Positions 18,467-27,696 of a DNA stretch of 64,000 nt are shown piece by piece. This stretch comes from Oceanicoccus sagamiensis (GTDB taxonomy: Bacteria; Pseudomonadota; Gammaproteobacteria; Pseudomonadales; Dasaniaceae), in assembly GCF_002117105.1 (NCBI RefSeq), contig NZ_CP019343.1, forward strand, positions 744,001 through 808,000, given 5' to 3'. The stretch's first letter is position 1; every line of letters begins with the position of its first letter. The notes below the pieces were generated by a model. That model searched no databases, was not told the DNA's origin, and saw only the letters and a list, made by a program, of their open reading frames with translations. The position numbers and the translations under genes were made by a program.

Positions 18467-19530
18467 AAACGAATAATAATGACAGCACAAGCACCTTAGG
18501 TAAGAGTGAACTAGTTCAAGCATCAAAGCGTTTTCAATTGCCGGTGATCCGCAAACCCAGTGATGCTGATATTCAATCTGCAGATTTTATCCACTACCTG
18601 AAAGCACAATTATCAACCCATGGCGCGCTGCTGATACGGGGGCGCAGTGATTTTCAGCAGTGTCATTTTGAGCGTTTGCTTGACGCACTGCATTTTACGC
18701 CAATGAACTATCGCTTTGGCGTCTCACCCAGAACAACAATCAATCGCACTACATCGACCTCAACCGAGGCCCCTGCTTTTCTTCCGATTGGCGTACATTC
18801 AGAAATGGCTTACACCAATGAAAGACCAAGAAAAATAGCCTTTTTCTGCGCAAGGGAACCAAAGATCCATGGTGAGACCCCTATTGTTAATAACTTCGAT
18901 ATGCTGAGTGATATTAAGCCATCACTGCTGGAGAAATTAGCCACACAACAACTGGCTTATCGCCGATATTTTTTAAAAAGAAAAGCCCGCTTTAGTTTTG
19001 AGCAACAACTCGCGGCTGTATTTGGCACTGAGAACACGCAAGCAATTGAAAAGCTATTACACGACAATGACATGGATTTCGAGTGGGAAAGTAACGGCGA
19101 CTTAATCACCTACAAAAAAGTTAACCCCATTGTCAGGCATCCAGAGCTTAATCGTCAGGCATTAAATATCAACCTGTTTCACTGTGATGCTCTAACCGTA
19201 GATTATGAACATCTTCGTGAGCGTTTTAGCCCGTTAAAATGGCATGCCGTTAATCAATTACAGCGCTTTGTTCGCAATTCACATAAATCAACTATTCGTA
19301 CCCACTGGGGGGATAAAGAGCTGATTTCATCGCAAGAAGCCCGCTATCTACAGACGTTATTTTGGCAGCACAGCACGATATTTACATGGCGCAGAGGCGA
19401 TATATTGTTATTGGATAATATTGCCTTTTCCCATGGCCGCCTCAATGTTAGCGGCCCAAGGTTGATCCTCGCCTCATTGGCAGATACGTATAATGCCAAC
19501 GATCCAGACTATCAAGCAGGCCTTGAATAA
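18463..19530 (+). CDS. TauD-like (SyrP-type) Fe(II)/2-oxoglutarate oxygenase
   Basis: A 355-residue TauD/TfdA-superfamily enzyme, unlike the two neighbours in sequence and without their C-terminal extension. The first iron motif is His112-Ser-Glu114 (GVHSEMAY), with glutamate in place of aspartate as in the SyrP-like group; the distal ligand is His324 (FSHGR) and the late arginine in GPRLILAS is the probable 2OG ligand. The TTG start at 18463 overlaps the stop of TetR copy B and follows AAAAAGGG. Hydroxylation of an amino acid or carrier-bound substrate is typical of the SyrP-like group, but the substrate here is unknown. Confidence 0.85.
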   Translation: MKTNNNDSTSTLGKSELVQASKRFQLPVIRKPSDADIQSADFIHYLKAQLSTHGALLIRGRSDFQQCHFERLLDALHFTPMNYRFGVSPRTTINRTTSTSTEAPAFLPIGVHSEMAYTNERPRKIAFFCAREPKIHGETPIVNNFDMLSDIKPSLLEKLATQQLAYRRYFLKRKARFSFEQQLAAVFGTENTQAIEKLLHDNDMDFEWESNGDLITYKKVNPIVRHPELNRQALNINLFHCDALTVDYEHLRERFSPLKWHAVNQLQRFVRNSHKSTIRTHWGDKELISSQEARYLQTLFWQHSTIFTWRRGDILLLDNIAFSHGRLNVSGPRLILASLADTYNANDPDYQAGLE

Positions 19531-19634
19531 GGCTGCTATCAACATAGACAAACTATCAATACACACTCAATAAACTCATCAATTCGTCATGTAATAAGCA
19601 ATAGTCTGGTTGTTGTGGCACTTTTTTAACCTTA

Positions 19635-19964
19635 CTAGTCACTGACCGGCTGCAGACCCCACAGTATAAAACCCATCAAGGCGGATTGATAATCCGATGC
19701 ATTTCTCACGCTCATATCACCGCTAAGCACCGAAATGGTGACATAGTCATCGCGCAGATGATCGAGATCGTTATTGGGCACTGAGTCCGGTGACTGTGGT
19801 GGAAACATAGTGACATCAAGGCCGACCTGCATGGTACCGGTTGTAGCAGGGGTCCCGGTCCAAACAAATTCAATACTGCTTCTGGAAGCAAGGCTCACTA
19901 CCTTCGCTGCCACGGGTGCTGTTCGACCCTGATCATAATAAACTGGCCAGTTGATATTAAGCAT
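19635..19964 (-). CDS. SurE-like protein, C-terminal fragment after frameshift
   Basis: This frame reads on from the SurE-like gene upstream. The join is the run of eight G on the coding strand (19984-19991). With nine G (or six) the reading is RLGGGIVPEGAMLNINWP, which restores the standard SurE C-terminal half including the LNINWP strand. The fragment continues to DYQSALMGFILWGLQPVSD. It has no start of its own that makes sense, so it belongs to the same gene as the 19898-20590 frame. The G tract is long enough to be slippage-prone. Confidence 0.7.
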   Translation of the reverse strand: MLNINWPVYYDQGRTAPVAAKVVSLASRSSIEFVWTGTPATTGTMQVGLDVTMFPPQSPDSVPNNDLDHLRDDYVTISVLSGDMSVRNASDYQSALMGFILWGLQPVSD

Positions 19965-20590
19965 GGCGCCTTCAGGAACAATGCCCCCCCCAAACGATAG
20001 GGGTTTAAACGCTCATCAACCATACGCGCAACAAAGTCTGCCGCCAGCGGCATCTGGGCAAAGGCCGTAGAGCTACTGCCAAACCGTTCCACACTAACCG
20101 CCATCGCAGGCAAGCCGGCATGCAATGCTGCCAGGGCTGCATTAATCGTCCCGGAGGCCTGAGTGCCCACTATGCCAAGGTTCTGACCCAGATTGATACC
20201 GGAAACAACCAGATCAATAGACTCAGGGGCGACAATGCCACCCAGCGCGGCACGGATACTATCACTGGGGGTGGAATCGACCGTCCAGCCACCCGGCATC
20301 TGTTCAACCACCGCAACAGTCTTACCGAATGAGGATATACGTGCTCCCCCCATACTACTTTGGGGATTAAGTGGCGCAACCACCGTGACCGTATGACCAG
20401 CCCCTTCAAAAGCATTTTTCAACGCGACTAAACCTGGCGCCATAGTGCTGCCATTAATTTTCCCGCCATTGCCATCGCTAATCTGCTCAAAAAAGCCATC
20501 ATCATTGGTCACCAGAATATTCAGGCCATAGGCGGGCAATATCATGGCACCAAGTAATAAGGCAGCGCCTATTTTAAGTGAACATCGCAT
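19898..20590 (-). CDS. SurE-like 5'/3'-nucleotidase with signal peptide, N-terminal part (frameshifted)
   Basis: The N-terminus is a signal peptide (MRCSLKIGAALLLGAMILPA) followed by the SurE core: ILVTNDDGF with the metal-binding Asp-Asp, then APLNPQSSMG and VSGINLGQNLG. SurE proteins are metal-dependent nucleoside monophosphate phosphatases and are normally cytoplasmic; an exported form is a separate subgroup and may scavenge phosphate or nucleosides in the periplasm. The true frame leaves this reading at the G8 run (19984-19991); the remaining residues to 19898 (ALFLKAPCLIS...) are out-of-frame. Next upstream on the same strand is the VPLPA-CTERM gene, 27 bp away, so both may share a message. 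Confidence 0.8.
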   Translation of the reverse strand: MRCSLKIGAALLLGAMILPAYGLNILVTNDDGFFEQISDGNGGKINGSTMAPGLVALKNAFEGAGHTVTVVAPLNPQSSMGGARISSFGKTVAVVEQMPGGWTVDSTPSDSIRAALGGIVAPESIDLVVSGINLGQNLGIVGTQASGTINAALAALHAGLPAMAVSVERFGSSSTAFAQMPLAADFVARMVDERLNPYRLGGALFLKAPCLISTGQFIMIRVEQHPWQRR

Positions 20591-20617
20591 TGTAAAATCT
20601 CCAGATAGTTATTCGTA

Positions 20618-21325
20618 TTATGTTTTCTTTTTAGCCACTGCCGCTAAACCCAGTAGCGCAGATAGCATCATCCATGCGGCTGCGGGAACAGGGACTTCTG
20701 CTACCGCCAGCATGTGTAGTTGATGGGTATTTGCCGTCAGTGAATCACTATCGATCCACCAGGTATTAATGGACGCCATGCTGTAATCAGCACTAAAAGC
20801 TAACTCGACATCAAAAGAACCCCAGCGGTTGATAGTGGCGTTATCACACAAGCTTTCGCCCAATGCACCGCTGAATGCTATACAACGGACCATTCCCTCT
20901 GTCGATGCACCAGACCAGGCGTTGGCACCGTTATATGAGATAACAGTGCCCTGTACACTGCCAAAGACTCCGCCCGTTATGTGCTGCGTTTCACCGGTAT
21001 AATGCAGTGTTGCCGAGCCATCACTCAGCCATGGCAGCGATAGCGGGTTCCAGTCATAGGTTTCGCTATAGTCACTGAGTGTTAATGCAGCAGCAATCAA
21101 CTCACCGCTGACGGTATCAACGGTCAATTGCCCCGAGATGGATGTGCGGGTATCAATCACTAGCGCTAAGCCAGTCAGCAGATCATCTCTTTCACGGATA
21201 TAGGCATTAGTCGAGGTTAAGGTATAACTGGTGATGGCTGCCTGCACCGATGCCGACGGTAGACAGAGTAAAATGATAAGAGGAAGGCCGGCGTTCATAC
21301 CTGCCAGAAAACGAAGATAGTTCAT
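20618..21325 (-). CDS. VPLPA-CTERM (exosortase-type) sorted extracellular protein
   Basis: A 235-residue exported protein. It has a signal peptide (about 1-29, ending SVQA), a beta-rich middle without recognisable catalytic motif, and a C-terminal tripartite tail: VPVPAAAW, a hydrophobic helix (MMLSALLGLAAVA) and basic KKK. This is the VPLPA-CTERM form of the PEP-CTERM sorting signal, processed by an exosortase in bacteria that make exopolysaccharide. No exosortase gene lies in the window. A similar tail occurs in the protein at 30624-31181. The function of the middle region is unknown. Confidence 0.85.
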   Translation of the reverse strand: MNYLRFLAGMNAGLPLIILLCLPSASVQAAITSYTLTSTNAYIRERDDLLTGLALVIDTRTSISGQLTVDTVSGELIAAALTLSDYSETYDWNPLSLPWLSDGSATLHYTGETQHITGGVFGSVQGTVISYNGANAWSGASTEGMVRCIAFSGALGESLCDNATINRWGSFDVELAFSADYSMASINTWWIDSDSLTANTHQLHMLAVAEVPVPAAAWMMLSALLGLAAVAKKKT

Positions 21326-21698
21326 AATACGTTCCGTTTATTGCGTTATTTTTTTTACAAAAAGCTGAGTAACTGATCTATTCAGCGTGAATGTTTACGG
21401 TATCAATAAACTACGCACTAACTATACCAAGTAATAAAAAACGAGGAATTAAAGCGCTAAAAGATAAAAAAAACAAAAAATCGTAACACGGGTTTACGCA
21501 TACTTATCGCCAAGGTGACAAGCAATCAGTCGCCAGCAAACCAAACTGCATGTCGCTTAGGTTCAGTGAAAAAAATATCAAAAAAACAGTGTAAATAAAT
21601 CCGACAAGATTTAAGGCGGGTAATAGCACGAGACAACGACCGTTATAAAAAAGGCTGCCAAAGCAGCCTGTTGTTCATAGTGTGTGCGCTCTATACGC
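21326..21698. other. Intergenic region (373 bp), promoter side of VPLPA-CTERM gene plus a terminator
   Basis: This AT-rich stretch separates two leftward genes. It must carry the promoter of the VPLPA-CTERM gene at its low-coordinate end and holds the terminator of the SMP-30-like gene at 21645-21669. I see no coding region or known RNA in it. Confidence 0.6.
21645..21669 (-). terminator. Rho-independent terminator of the SMP-30-like gene
   Basis: On the minus strand AGGCTGC-TTTG-GCAGCCT forms a perfect 7-bp stem followed by a T run (A run 21647-21652 on the plus strand). It lies 30 bp past the stop codon at 21699. Confidence 0.8.
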
Positions 21699-22790
21699 CT
21701 ATGGCTTTTTATCTAACTCAATCACTACAATCTGCGGCGCTTCGAGACTACCTAAATACAGACAATTTCCTTCCTGCTGCGCCGAGGTTACCATCCAGAC
21801 TTTTTCCCCGTGGCTATCTAGATAGCGTGCCGTAATCTCACCCTGTTCATTGAGCGCGAGCACATGGCCTTGTTGCGGTGGTAGTGGATGCAACCACGCT
21901 GGCAGTTTCATCATCAAGTTTTTAGCGGCCGGGTCTGAATGGAGTTGGTCAAGTTGCGGACTGCGAGGATTGGGCAATGCCAGCCAGAAAGTCCCTTGGC
22001 GATTAGCTGAGATGCCATCCGGGTAGCCTGGTAGATTGTCGATAAAGGTATCAGTACTACCCGCCTTCTCTCCCTTTAGCCAGTAGCGGCTTACCCGATA
22101 ACGGCCGGTTTCATTCACCAGTACAAAGTCCTCGTTCTGCGACAGTGCAATACCGTTAGCGAAGTAAAGGCCTCCCAGTAAGGTTTCTGTTTCGCCGGTG
22201 GATGGATCGTAGCGTAGTAAACGACCATAGGGCCGAGACTCTATAAGATCCAGTATATAATCCGGTTGCGGGTATTGATAAGAAGCATCCGAAAAATATA
22301 TCCTGCCATCGCTGGCAATATCGAGGTCGTCTGTAAACAAAAATGGCAGCCCATCCGACTCTGTCGACAACACGGTCATTGTGCCAGCCTGATCAAATGA
22401 CAACAGCCCTTTCCAGGCATCAGCAACAATAAGGTTTTGTTGCTTATCAAAATGCAGACCCAGCGGCCTTCCGCCATTAATAGTGGCGAACACCTCCTCC
22501 TTGCCATTGAGGCCAATACGAATAATTCTGCCATCATGCAGGCCTCCATAAATACGTCCCTGACTATCCACGGCTATATCTTCTGGGCCAGCCCCGCTTA
22601 ACGGAATAATACGGGCGTCAGCCATAGACTGAGACGCCATATTGAGGGGCTTCGCCACAGGGACATGCCAAGCGACGGAGTCTACCGGGGAGGGCCAAAC
22701 CAAAAAGCCGCCGATCACAATAATTAAAGTTACGAGAGAGGGAATGATTTTTTTCAAGCCAAGCTCCTGAAGAATACGGACTATCAGCAT
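21699..22790 (-). CDS. SMP-30/gluconolactonase/strictosidine synthase-like beta-propeller protein, membrane anchored
   Basis: A 363-residue protein with one N-terminal membrane helix (about residues 15-33, IIPSLVTLIIVIGGFLVW) and a six-bladed beta-propeller. Blade motifs include GPEDIAVDSQGRIYGG, RPLGLHFDKQQNLIVAD, FANGIALSQNEDFVLV and GYPDGISANRQGTFWLAL, the pattern of the strictosidine synthase/APMAP branch. Members are lactonases or related hydrolases acting in the periplasm or at the membrane. The ATG at 22790 is used here; the preceding sequence lacks a strong ribosome site, so a start a few codons later (near GLKKII) is possible. It is a single-gene unit with its own terminator. Confidence 0.85.
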   Translation of the reverse strand: MLIVRILQELGLKKIIPSLVTLIIVIGGFLVWPSPVDSVAWHVPVAKPLNMASQSMADARIIPLSGAGPEDIAVDSQGRIYGGLHDGRIIRIGLNGKEEVFATINGGRPLGLHFDKQQNLIVADAWKGLLSFDQAGTMTVLSTESDGLPFLFTDDLDIASDGRIYFSDASYQYPQPDYILDLIESRPYGRLLRYDPSTGETETLLGGLYFANGIALSQNEDFVLVNETGRYRVSRYWLKGEKAGSTDTFIDNLPGYPDGISANRQGTFWLALPNPRSPQLDQLHSDPAAKNLMMKLPAWLHPLPPQQGHVLALNEQGEITARYLDSHGEKVWMVTSAQQEGNCLYLGSLEAPQIVVIELDKKP

Positions 22791-23761
22791 CGTTTTATGG
22801 ATGATGAAAGCAATAAAAAAGTCCCGACTAAATCGAGACTTTGAGGGCAGTTAACCGTGTGCTTTTTTCAACAGAAAAAGACTTAAAGTGTCGCTTCGAG
22901 ACACAAGCAGACTGTTATAGCATCGACTGGGCACACTTCTTTTATTGCCCACCGCCTTGAAGCAGCAGAAAGCTATAACCATTTTTTTGTAAAATCTCCG
23001 CAATGGTCACTTCTTTTGCGTGAAAACCATCACCAATTAGTATTAGGCGGTGCTTTAAGGATAGCCCTACCCCCCTGAAAAGTAAAAGTAGCCATTGTTA
23101 TTCCAGAACGCAGTAGACACTTATCAAAGATTCTAAAACCTATAATCTGGTAGATATGGCCGCCTTCAACAAGCCCGCCAGAACGGGTTACGACGATAAG
23201 AGATTGGCTTATATGTGGACCTTGGCGTTGAGGCAGGGGAAGTTTACCAGGGATACTACATGCTGCTTTTGACAGCTTATTGGCTCCGTTATGGATAAGT
23301 TACATACAAAACATATGGTCAATTCTCGACCACTACTGCCTACAAGAATCATCATTATAGCTAGCGACTTAAACCCAACCCATTTGAGATGCGGCTTAAT
23401 TAACCGAATCACCCCCAATTGCCCCATAATAAGCACTGGCTAAATTCAGAAAAATCATTGCCTTATTTCGGCTATTGACCTCTGAACAACAGGAAAAATG
23501 ACACTCATTGTATGATTAGTCTATTTTTTTTGGTGAACCAACGGTAGACTCTGGCAATGGCCAATTATTTGCCACACCTTAAGATGGCGCTTACCAACTC
23601 CATAACAATAAAACTGATAAAAAACATCATGGCCAAGGCTGCCTTTCCACTCATGACAAGCCGTTTTTTTCATGAAGTGAGAACAGAGGCAAGGTATTGA
23701 TACTGAAGGGAACAACGGCTATGGATAAAGCGCTTTACAATCATTTGCTAGTATAAAACCC
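22791..23761. other. Gene-poor region (971 bp), possibly a decayed gene
   Basis: No frame here resembles a known protein. A minus-strand frame without a start codon runs from about 23097 to 22945 (…KHRLILIGDGFHAKEV, ending LLLQGGGQ), and two other short minus-strand frames (23209-23436, 23521-23715) give no family match by eye. A hairpin with a minus-strand T run at 22818-22842 would end transcripts coming from this region, which suggests that a leftward gene once stood here. Nothing identifiable as an insertion sequence end was found. Confidence 0.5.
22818..22842 (-). terminator. Hairpin with minus-strand T run, no surviving gene upstream
   Basis: Arms AAAGTCCCGA and TCGAGACTTT pair with a single G-T wobble around a 5-base loop; on the minus strand the stem is followed by TTTTTTATT. 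The nearest minus-strand sequence that could use it is the apparently decayed frame ending at about 22945. Confidence 0.6.
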
Positions 23762-24484
23762 ATGACAAAAATTGAAAGAATAGGCCCCGACTTAAACGCC
23801 TTTAAATTCAAGCAAGACCCCAGCTTGCTAGACGAATTAAGAGAGGTTTATCTCAACCTATTAAAACCGATATTTGACGCCCCGGATCGTGCGCATTTAT
23901 GCAGTGGTGGCCAACAAATTCACACCCCGATGAAAAGGGCAGACAATAAATTTTATATGATGTCTTATGGCAAAGCTCCGTTGCTATGGGTGTCAAACAA
24001 CGATAAAGAGACGTATGATATTTTCAAACGCTACCTCGACTCTTTAGATATTATTAATGAGGCTAAAGAGCACATTGATTATGATAAGGACCTTGTGATG
24101 TATTCTGGTTTTTTTGTAATCGGTGATCATATGCCTATTGAAAGCTGGCATGTAGATTATGACCAAGGCGCTAATGCCTTTACCCTGATTACGCCGCTGT
24201 TTGAATTAGAAAAAAATCATGGCATGCTATCCTACAAAGACAAATTCATGATTAATCAGCGATATAGTTACAGGTCAGATGAAGGTGTGTTTTTTGGCGA
24301 CGGTTTTCAACATATGACTGAACCCTACCCTAAGGGCGATACAAAGAGAGTCATGGTCAGCCTTACCTTTGGCACCGACAAATTAAAATATTGGGACATA
24401 CTGGCGAAAACAATAGGCACTCAGTCTAAATACTTTATTTTACCTTGCGGTCATCAAGCTGGAACGTGTCAATGCCTGGGTTAG
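23762..24484 (+). CDS. Probable 2OG-Fe(II) oxygenase of unknown substrate
   Basis: A 240-residue soluble protein. It has the facial-triad spacing of 2OG-Fe(II) oxygenases: His130-Val-Asp132 (SWHVDYD), a distal His184 (FQHMTEP) and Arg196 twelve residues later (KRVMVSLTFG), the usual 2OG-binding position. The motif order and a preceding beta strand (LVMYSGFFVIGD) support the double-stranded beta-helix fold. The C-terminus ends in a cysteine-rich stretch (CGHQAGTCQC) that could bind a metal. I do not recognise the subfamily. It stands alone between the gene-poor gap and rimO, with no ribosome site stronger than AAAACC upstream. Confidence 0.7.
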   Translation: MTKIERIGPDLNAFKFKQDPSLLDELREVYLNLLKPIFDAPDRAHLCSGGQQIHTPMKRADNKFYMMSYGKAPLLWVSNNDKETYDIFKRYLDSLDIINEAKEHIDYDKDLVMYSGFFVIGDHMPIESWHVDYDQGANAFTLITPLFELEKNHGMLSYKDKFMINQRYSYRSDEGVFFGDGFQHMTEPYPKGDTKRVMVSLTFGTDKLKYWDILAKTIGTQSKYFILPCGHQAGTCQCLG

Positions 24485-24673
24485 CCTGCCAGTGTTTGGA
24501 GTCCGGTCGATGCTAAGCCTATAGGATTATGCAAGGTTAACTTTACCTCTCTATTGAATGAAATCCGCATTGAACCAGAAGCGTAAATCCGCCTAATGTC
24601 ACTGTCCGTGCTACCCACTACAGATTGCCGTATAATGCTTTATCTTTGACCTTTAGAAACGCCAACTACTGCT

Positions 24674-26029
24674 ATGACTACTACAACACAAACGAAGAAA
24701 GTCGGCTTCGTCAGCCTCGGCTGCCCTAAAGCCCTGGTAGACTCCGAACGTATCCTGACCCAGCTAAAACTCGATGGTTATGAAATCAGCCCCGATTATG
24801 ATGGAGCGGATGTCGTGGTGGTCAATACCTGCGGCTTTATCGACTCAGCCAAGCAAGAATCCATGGATGCCATTGCTGAGGCGATGCAGGAAAACGGCAA
24901 AGTCATTGTGACGGGCTGTATGGGCAAGGGCAGCGATGCCGAAGCCATTAAAGCCGCCAACCCGAATGTGCTAAGCGTATCCGGCCCCGCCGACTATGAC
25001 AGCGTGATGGGGGCGGTCCATGACTATATTCCCCCCGCGGAAGATATTGAGCATAAACCCTATCCTGACTTAGTCCCTGCCGCAGGAATCAAGCTTACCC
25101 CCCAGCATTATAGCTATTTAAAAATTTCCGAAGGCTGTAACCATCGCTGCACCTTTTGCATTATCCCCGATATGCGGGGCGACCTGGTTAGCCGCCCTAT
25201 TGCGGAGGTGGTGGATGAAGCCAAAAAACTGGTAGAACAGGGAACCCGTGAATTACTGGTGATATCTCAAGACACCAGTGCCTACGGAGTCGATGTTAAA
25301 TATAAGCTGGACTTTGTCGATGGCCAGGCCCGTGAAACACGGATGCAGGATTTGGCGGTTGCCCTGGGTGAATTAGGGGTTTGGGTGCGCCTGCATTATG
25401 TCTACCCCTACCCTCATGTTGATAAAGTGATTCCGCTAATGGCAGAAGGAAAAATTCTGCCTTATTTGGATATTCCCTTCCAACATGCCAGCCCAAAAAT
25501 TCTTAAGCTGATGAAACGCCCGGGCAATCAAGTCAAAGTGTTAGAGCGCATTAAAGCCTGGCGAGAGATCTGCCCGGACCTGGTTATTCGCTCCACCTTT
25601 GTCGTTGGCTTCCCCGGAGAAACCGAAGCAGACTTTCAATTATTACTGGACTGGCTGGAACAAGCTCAACTTGACCGCGTGGGGTGTTTTAAATATTCAC
25701 CCGTTGATGGCGCCAAAGCCAATGATCTGCCAGACCATGTGCCTGAAGATATCCAGCAGGATCGCTGGGAGCGTTTTATGGCAACCCAACAGAGAATTTC
25801 CGCCCAACGCTTGCAACAACGCATTGGTCAGGAAATGGAAATATTAATTGATGAAGTGGATGAGCAAGGCGCAACTGGCCGCTGCTATGCTGACGCTCCG
25901 GAAATCGATGGCAAGGTTTATCTGGAAGGTTTTACCGATACCTTCCCCGGCGATGCTCTACTCGCGACCATTACCGGCGCCGATGAATATGACCTTTGGG
26001 CAGAGCCTGTCTATGAAGACGAAGGCTAG
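24674..26029 (+). CDS. rimO: Ribosomal protein S12 methylthiotransferase RimO
   Basis: A 451-residue radical-SAM methylthiotransferase that adds a methylthio group to Asp88 (E. coli numbering) of ribosomal protein S12. The N-terminal MTTase domain begins [16 protein letters not shown], diagnostic of RimO rather than MiaB, and binds the second cluster through its conserved cysteines. The radical-SAM cluster is Cys155-x3-Cys159-x2-Cys162 ([12 protein letters not shown]). A TRAM domain occupies about the last 65 residues. It is seven bases from rsmE on the same strand, so both ribosome-modification genes form an operon. A TATAAT box lies about 40 bp before the start (24631-24636). Confidence 0.97.
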   Translation: MTTTTQTKKVGFVSLGCPKALVDSERILTQLKLDGYEISPDYDGADVVVVNTCGFIDSAKQESMDAIAEAMQENGKVIVTGCMGKGSDAEAIKAANPNVLSVSGPADYDSVMGAVHDYIPPAEDIEHKPYPDLVPAAGIKLTPQHYSYLKISEGCNHRCTFCIIPDMRGDLVSRPIAEVVDEAKKLVEQGTRELLVISQDTSAYGVDVKYKLDFVDGQARETRMQDLAVALGELGVWVRLHYVYPYPHVDKVIPLMAEGKILPYLDIPFQHASPKILKLMKRPGNQVKVLERIKAWREICPDLVIRSTFVVGFPGETEADFQLLLDWLEQAQLDRVGCFKYSPVDGAKANDLPDHVPEDIQQDRWERFMATQQRISAQRLQQRIGQEMEILIDEVDEQGATGRCYADAPEIDGKVYLEGFTDTFPGDALLATITGADEYDLWAEPVYEDEG

Positions 26030-26035
26030 CTAGCT

Positions 26036-26743
26036 GTGAACCTGATTATTTTACTGCAGCAGGATTTTACCGACGACTCTCACGTCACTCTGACGGATAA
26101 GCGCTTTGAACATATTCGCAAGGTACACCAGTCTTCAGTAGGCGATCGCGTTAAGCTTGGCCGACTCAATGGCATGATGGGTAGCGGTATTATTACAGCC
26201 ATTAACGATCACAAGGTCGATATTGAGGTTGAGCTTAATCAAGCCCCGCCAAAAAAGCTGCCACTAAAAGTTATTCTGGCCCTACCCCGCCCGAAAATGA
26301 TCCGGCGTATTTTTCGCTCGATTGCCGAATTGGGTATTGAAGAACTGATTGTTATCAACAGCTATAAAGTTGAAAAGAGTTTTTGGAATAGCCCCGCATT
26401 AACGGATGAAAAAGTTGAAGGCTATTTAATCGCAGGCTTGCAACAAGCCAAAGACACCGTGCTGCCCAAGGTTTCCTTTCAACGTTTATTTAAACCTTTT
26501 GTGGAAGATGAATTAGCCGCTATTGCACAGGGCTCGCGGGGCATTATTGCCCACCCCGCTACCGGCAAACCCTGCCCTCACGCAATCAATGAAAGGGCTG
26601 TACTCGCCATTGGCCCCGAAGGTGGGTTTACTGAATACGAAGTGAATAAATTTATTGACGCCGGATTTGAAGGCATTCACTTGGGAGACAGAATTCTCCG
26701 TGTGGAAAATGCCCTGGCGGCTATTACCAGCAAACTCTATTAA
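26036..26743 (+). CDS. rsmE: 16S rRNA (uracil-1498-N3)-methyltransferase RsmE
   Basis: A 235-residue SPOUT-class methyltransferase that methylates N3 of U1498 in 16S rRNA. The N-terminal PUA-like domain has HIRKVHQSSVGDRVKLG; the C-terminal SPOUT knot has AIGPEGGFTEYEV and LGDRILRVENAL, the SAM-binding signatures. The GTG start at 26036 follows AGCTAGCT and lies six bases after the rimO stop, so translation is probably coupled. It is followed by a double-hairpin repeat (26762-26823) before the convergent msrA gene. Confidence 0.96.
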   Translation: MNLIILLQQDFTDDSHVTLTDKRFEHIRKVHQSSVGDRVKLGRLNGMMGSGIITAINDHKVDIEVELNQAPPKKLPLKVILALPRPKMIRRIFRSIAELGIEELIVINSYKVEKSFWNSPALTDEKVEGYLIAGLQQAKDTVLPKVSFQRLFKPFVEDELAAIAQGSRGIIAHPATGKPCPHAINERAVLAIGPEGGFTEYEVNKFIDAGFEGIHLGDRILRVENALAAITSKLY

Positions 26744-26761
26744 CCAAAAAACACTAGCTTT

Positions 26762-26823
26762 GTAGGGTGGATTACAATCCACCATCATCATGGCGTATAA
26801 AGGTGGATTACAATCCACCCTAC
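26762..26823. repeat. Double-palindrome dispersed repeat between rsmE and msrA
   Basis: Two 22-base arms, GTAGGGTGGATTACAATCC(ACC) and its exact reverse complement, flank an 18-base middle. Each arm is itself a palindrome built on GGTGGATTACAATCCACC. It lies between two convergent genes, where it may help end transcription. The same family appears in the tandem repeats at 1502-2556 and at 40897 and 41294. Confidence 0.92.
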
Positions 26824-26849
26824 GAAGGTCTGGTTAATGCTTGATAAGT

Positions 26850-27497
26850 TTAACCGCAGGAAACTCCGGTTCCGCCTAAGCCACAATAGCCTCCCGGATT
26901 TTTAGCCAGGTATTGCTGATGATAATCCTCGGCATAATAAAAGTCTGGTGCCTGTAATATCTCGGTGGTTATTTCAGGATACCCCGCCTCTTGCAAACTC
27001 ACCTGGTAATGCTGGCGCGAACGCACTGCACTCTGCTCCTGCTCTTTATTAAAGCAATAAATGCCTGAACGGTATTGAGTACCGCGATCATTGCCCTGCT
27101 GCATGCCCTGGGTGGGATTATGACTCTCCCAAAACACGGTTAATAGCTCTTCATAACTGATCACTGCAGGATCAAAAACAACTAGCACCACTTCATTATG
27201 ACCGGTAGCACCACTGCACACTTCTTCATAGCTGGGGTTGGGTGTGTAACCAGCGCTATAGCCAACCGCGGTGGAATAGACCCCTTCGCACTGCCAAAAT
27301 TTTCTCTCTGCGCCCCAGAAGCACCCCAGACCAAACAGCGCCTGTTGGTAAGGCTCGGCAAAGGGGCCTTGCAAGGGATTGCCATTAATATAATGCTTAT
27401 TGGTCACTACCATCGCCTGCTCTCTACCGGGTAAGGCCTGCTCAGGTGACGGCAATTGGGATTTGCTATGGCCGCCTAATAAATCCAATATATTCAT
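26850..27497 (-). CDS. msrA: Peptide methionine (S)-S-oxide reductase MsrA
   Basis: A 215-residue MsrA that reduces methionine-S-sulfoxide in proteins and free methionine. The catalytic motif GCFWG has Cys59 as nucleophile; [22 protein letters not shown] and [19 protein letters not shown] are the other family blocks. The C-terminus [13 protein letters not shown] supplies the two resolving cysteines of the E. coli-type, thioredoxin-recycled enzyme. The N-terminal ~45-residue extension before the catalytic domain is also typical of that type. It converges on rsmE. Confidence 0.97.
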   Translation of the reverse strand: MNILDLLGGHSKSQLPSPEQALPGREQAMVVTNKHYINGNPLQGPFAEPYQQALFGLGCFWGAERKFWQCEGVYSTAVGYSAGYTPNPSYEEVCSGATGHNEVVLVVFDPAVISYEELLTVFWESHNPTQGMQQGNDRGTQYRSGIYCFNKEQEQSAVRSRQHYQVSLQEAGYPEITTEILQAPDFYYAEDYHQQYLAKNPGGYCGLGGTGVSCG

Positions 27498-27646
27498 AGT
27501 AGTCTGCTCACTGGTTGTGATGGCTATTTAGCTGGCTATAATGATTGGGCTTGCACCTCCAGCGCTCCTCCAATATGAGTACAGTACTTAGCTTAAACCC
27601 AAAAGACAAAGAATTTCTTAGTGCGGTGATAGATATTTCTGGCATA

Positions 27647-27678
27647 AAAAAAGCCAGCTCCAAAGGAGCCAGCTTTTG
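27647..27678 (-). terminator. Terminator of the autotransporter gene
   Basis: Arms AAAAGCCAGCTCC and GGAGCCAGCTTTT pair around an AAA loop with two central mismatches. On the minus strand the stem is followed by a run of T. It lies 20 bp past the autotransporter stop. Confidence 0.75.
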
Positions 27679-27696
27679 TAATCCACGACCAAAGAC

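Noticed and set aside
23209-23715. Short minus-strand frames in the gene-poor gap as transposase remnants
   Set aside because: No catalytic residues or terminal inverted repeats could be recognised.
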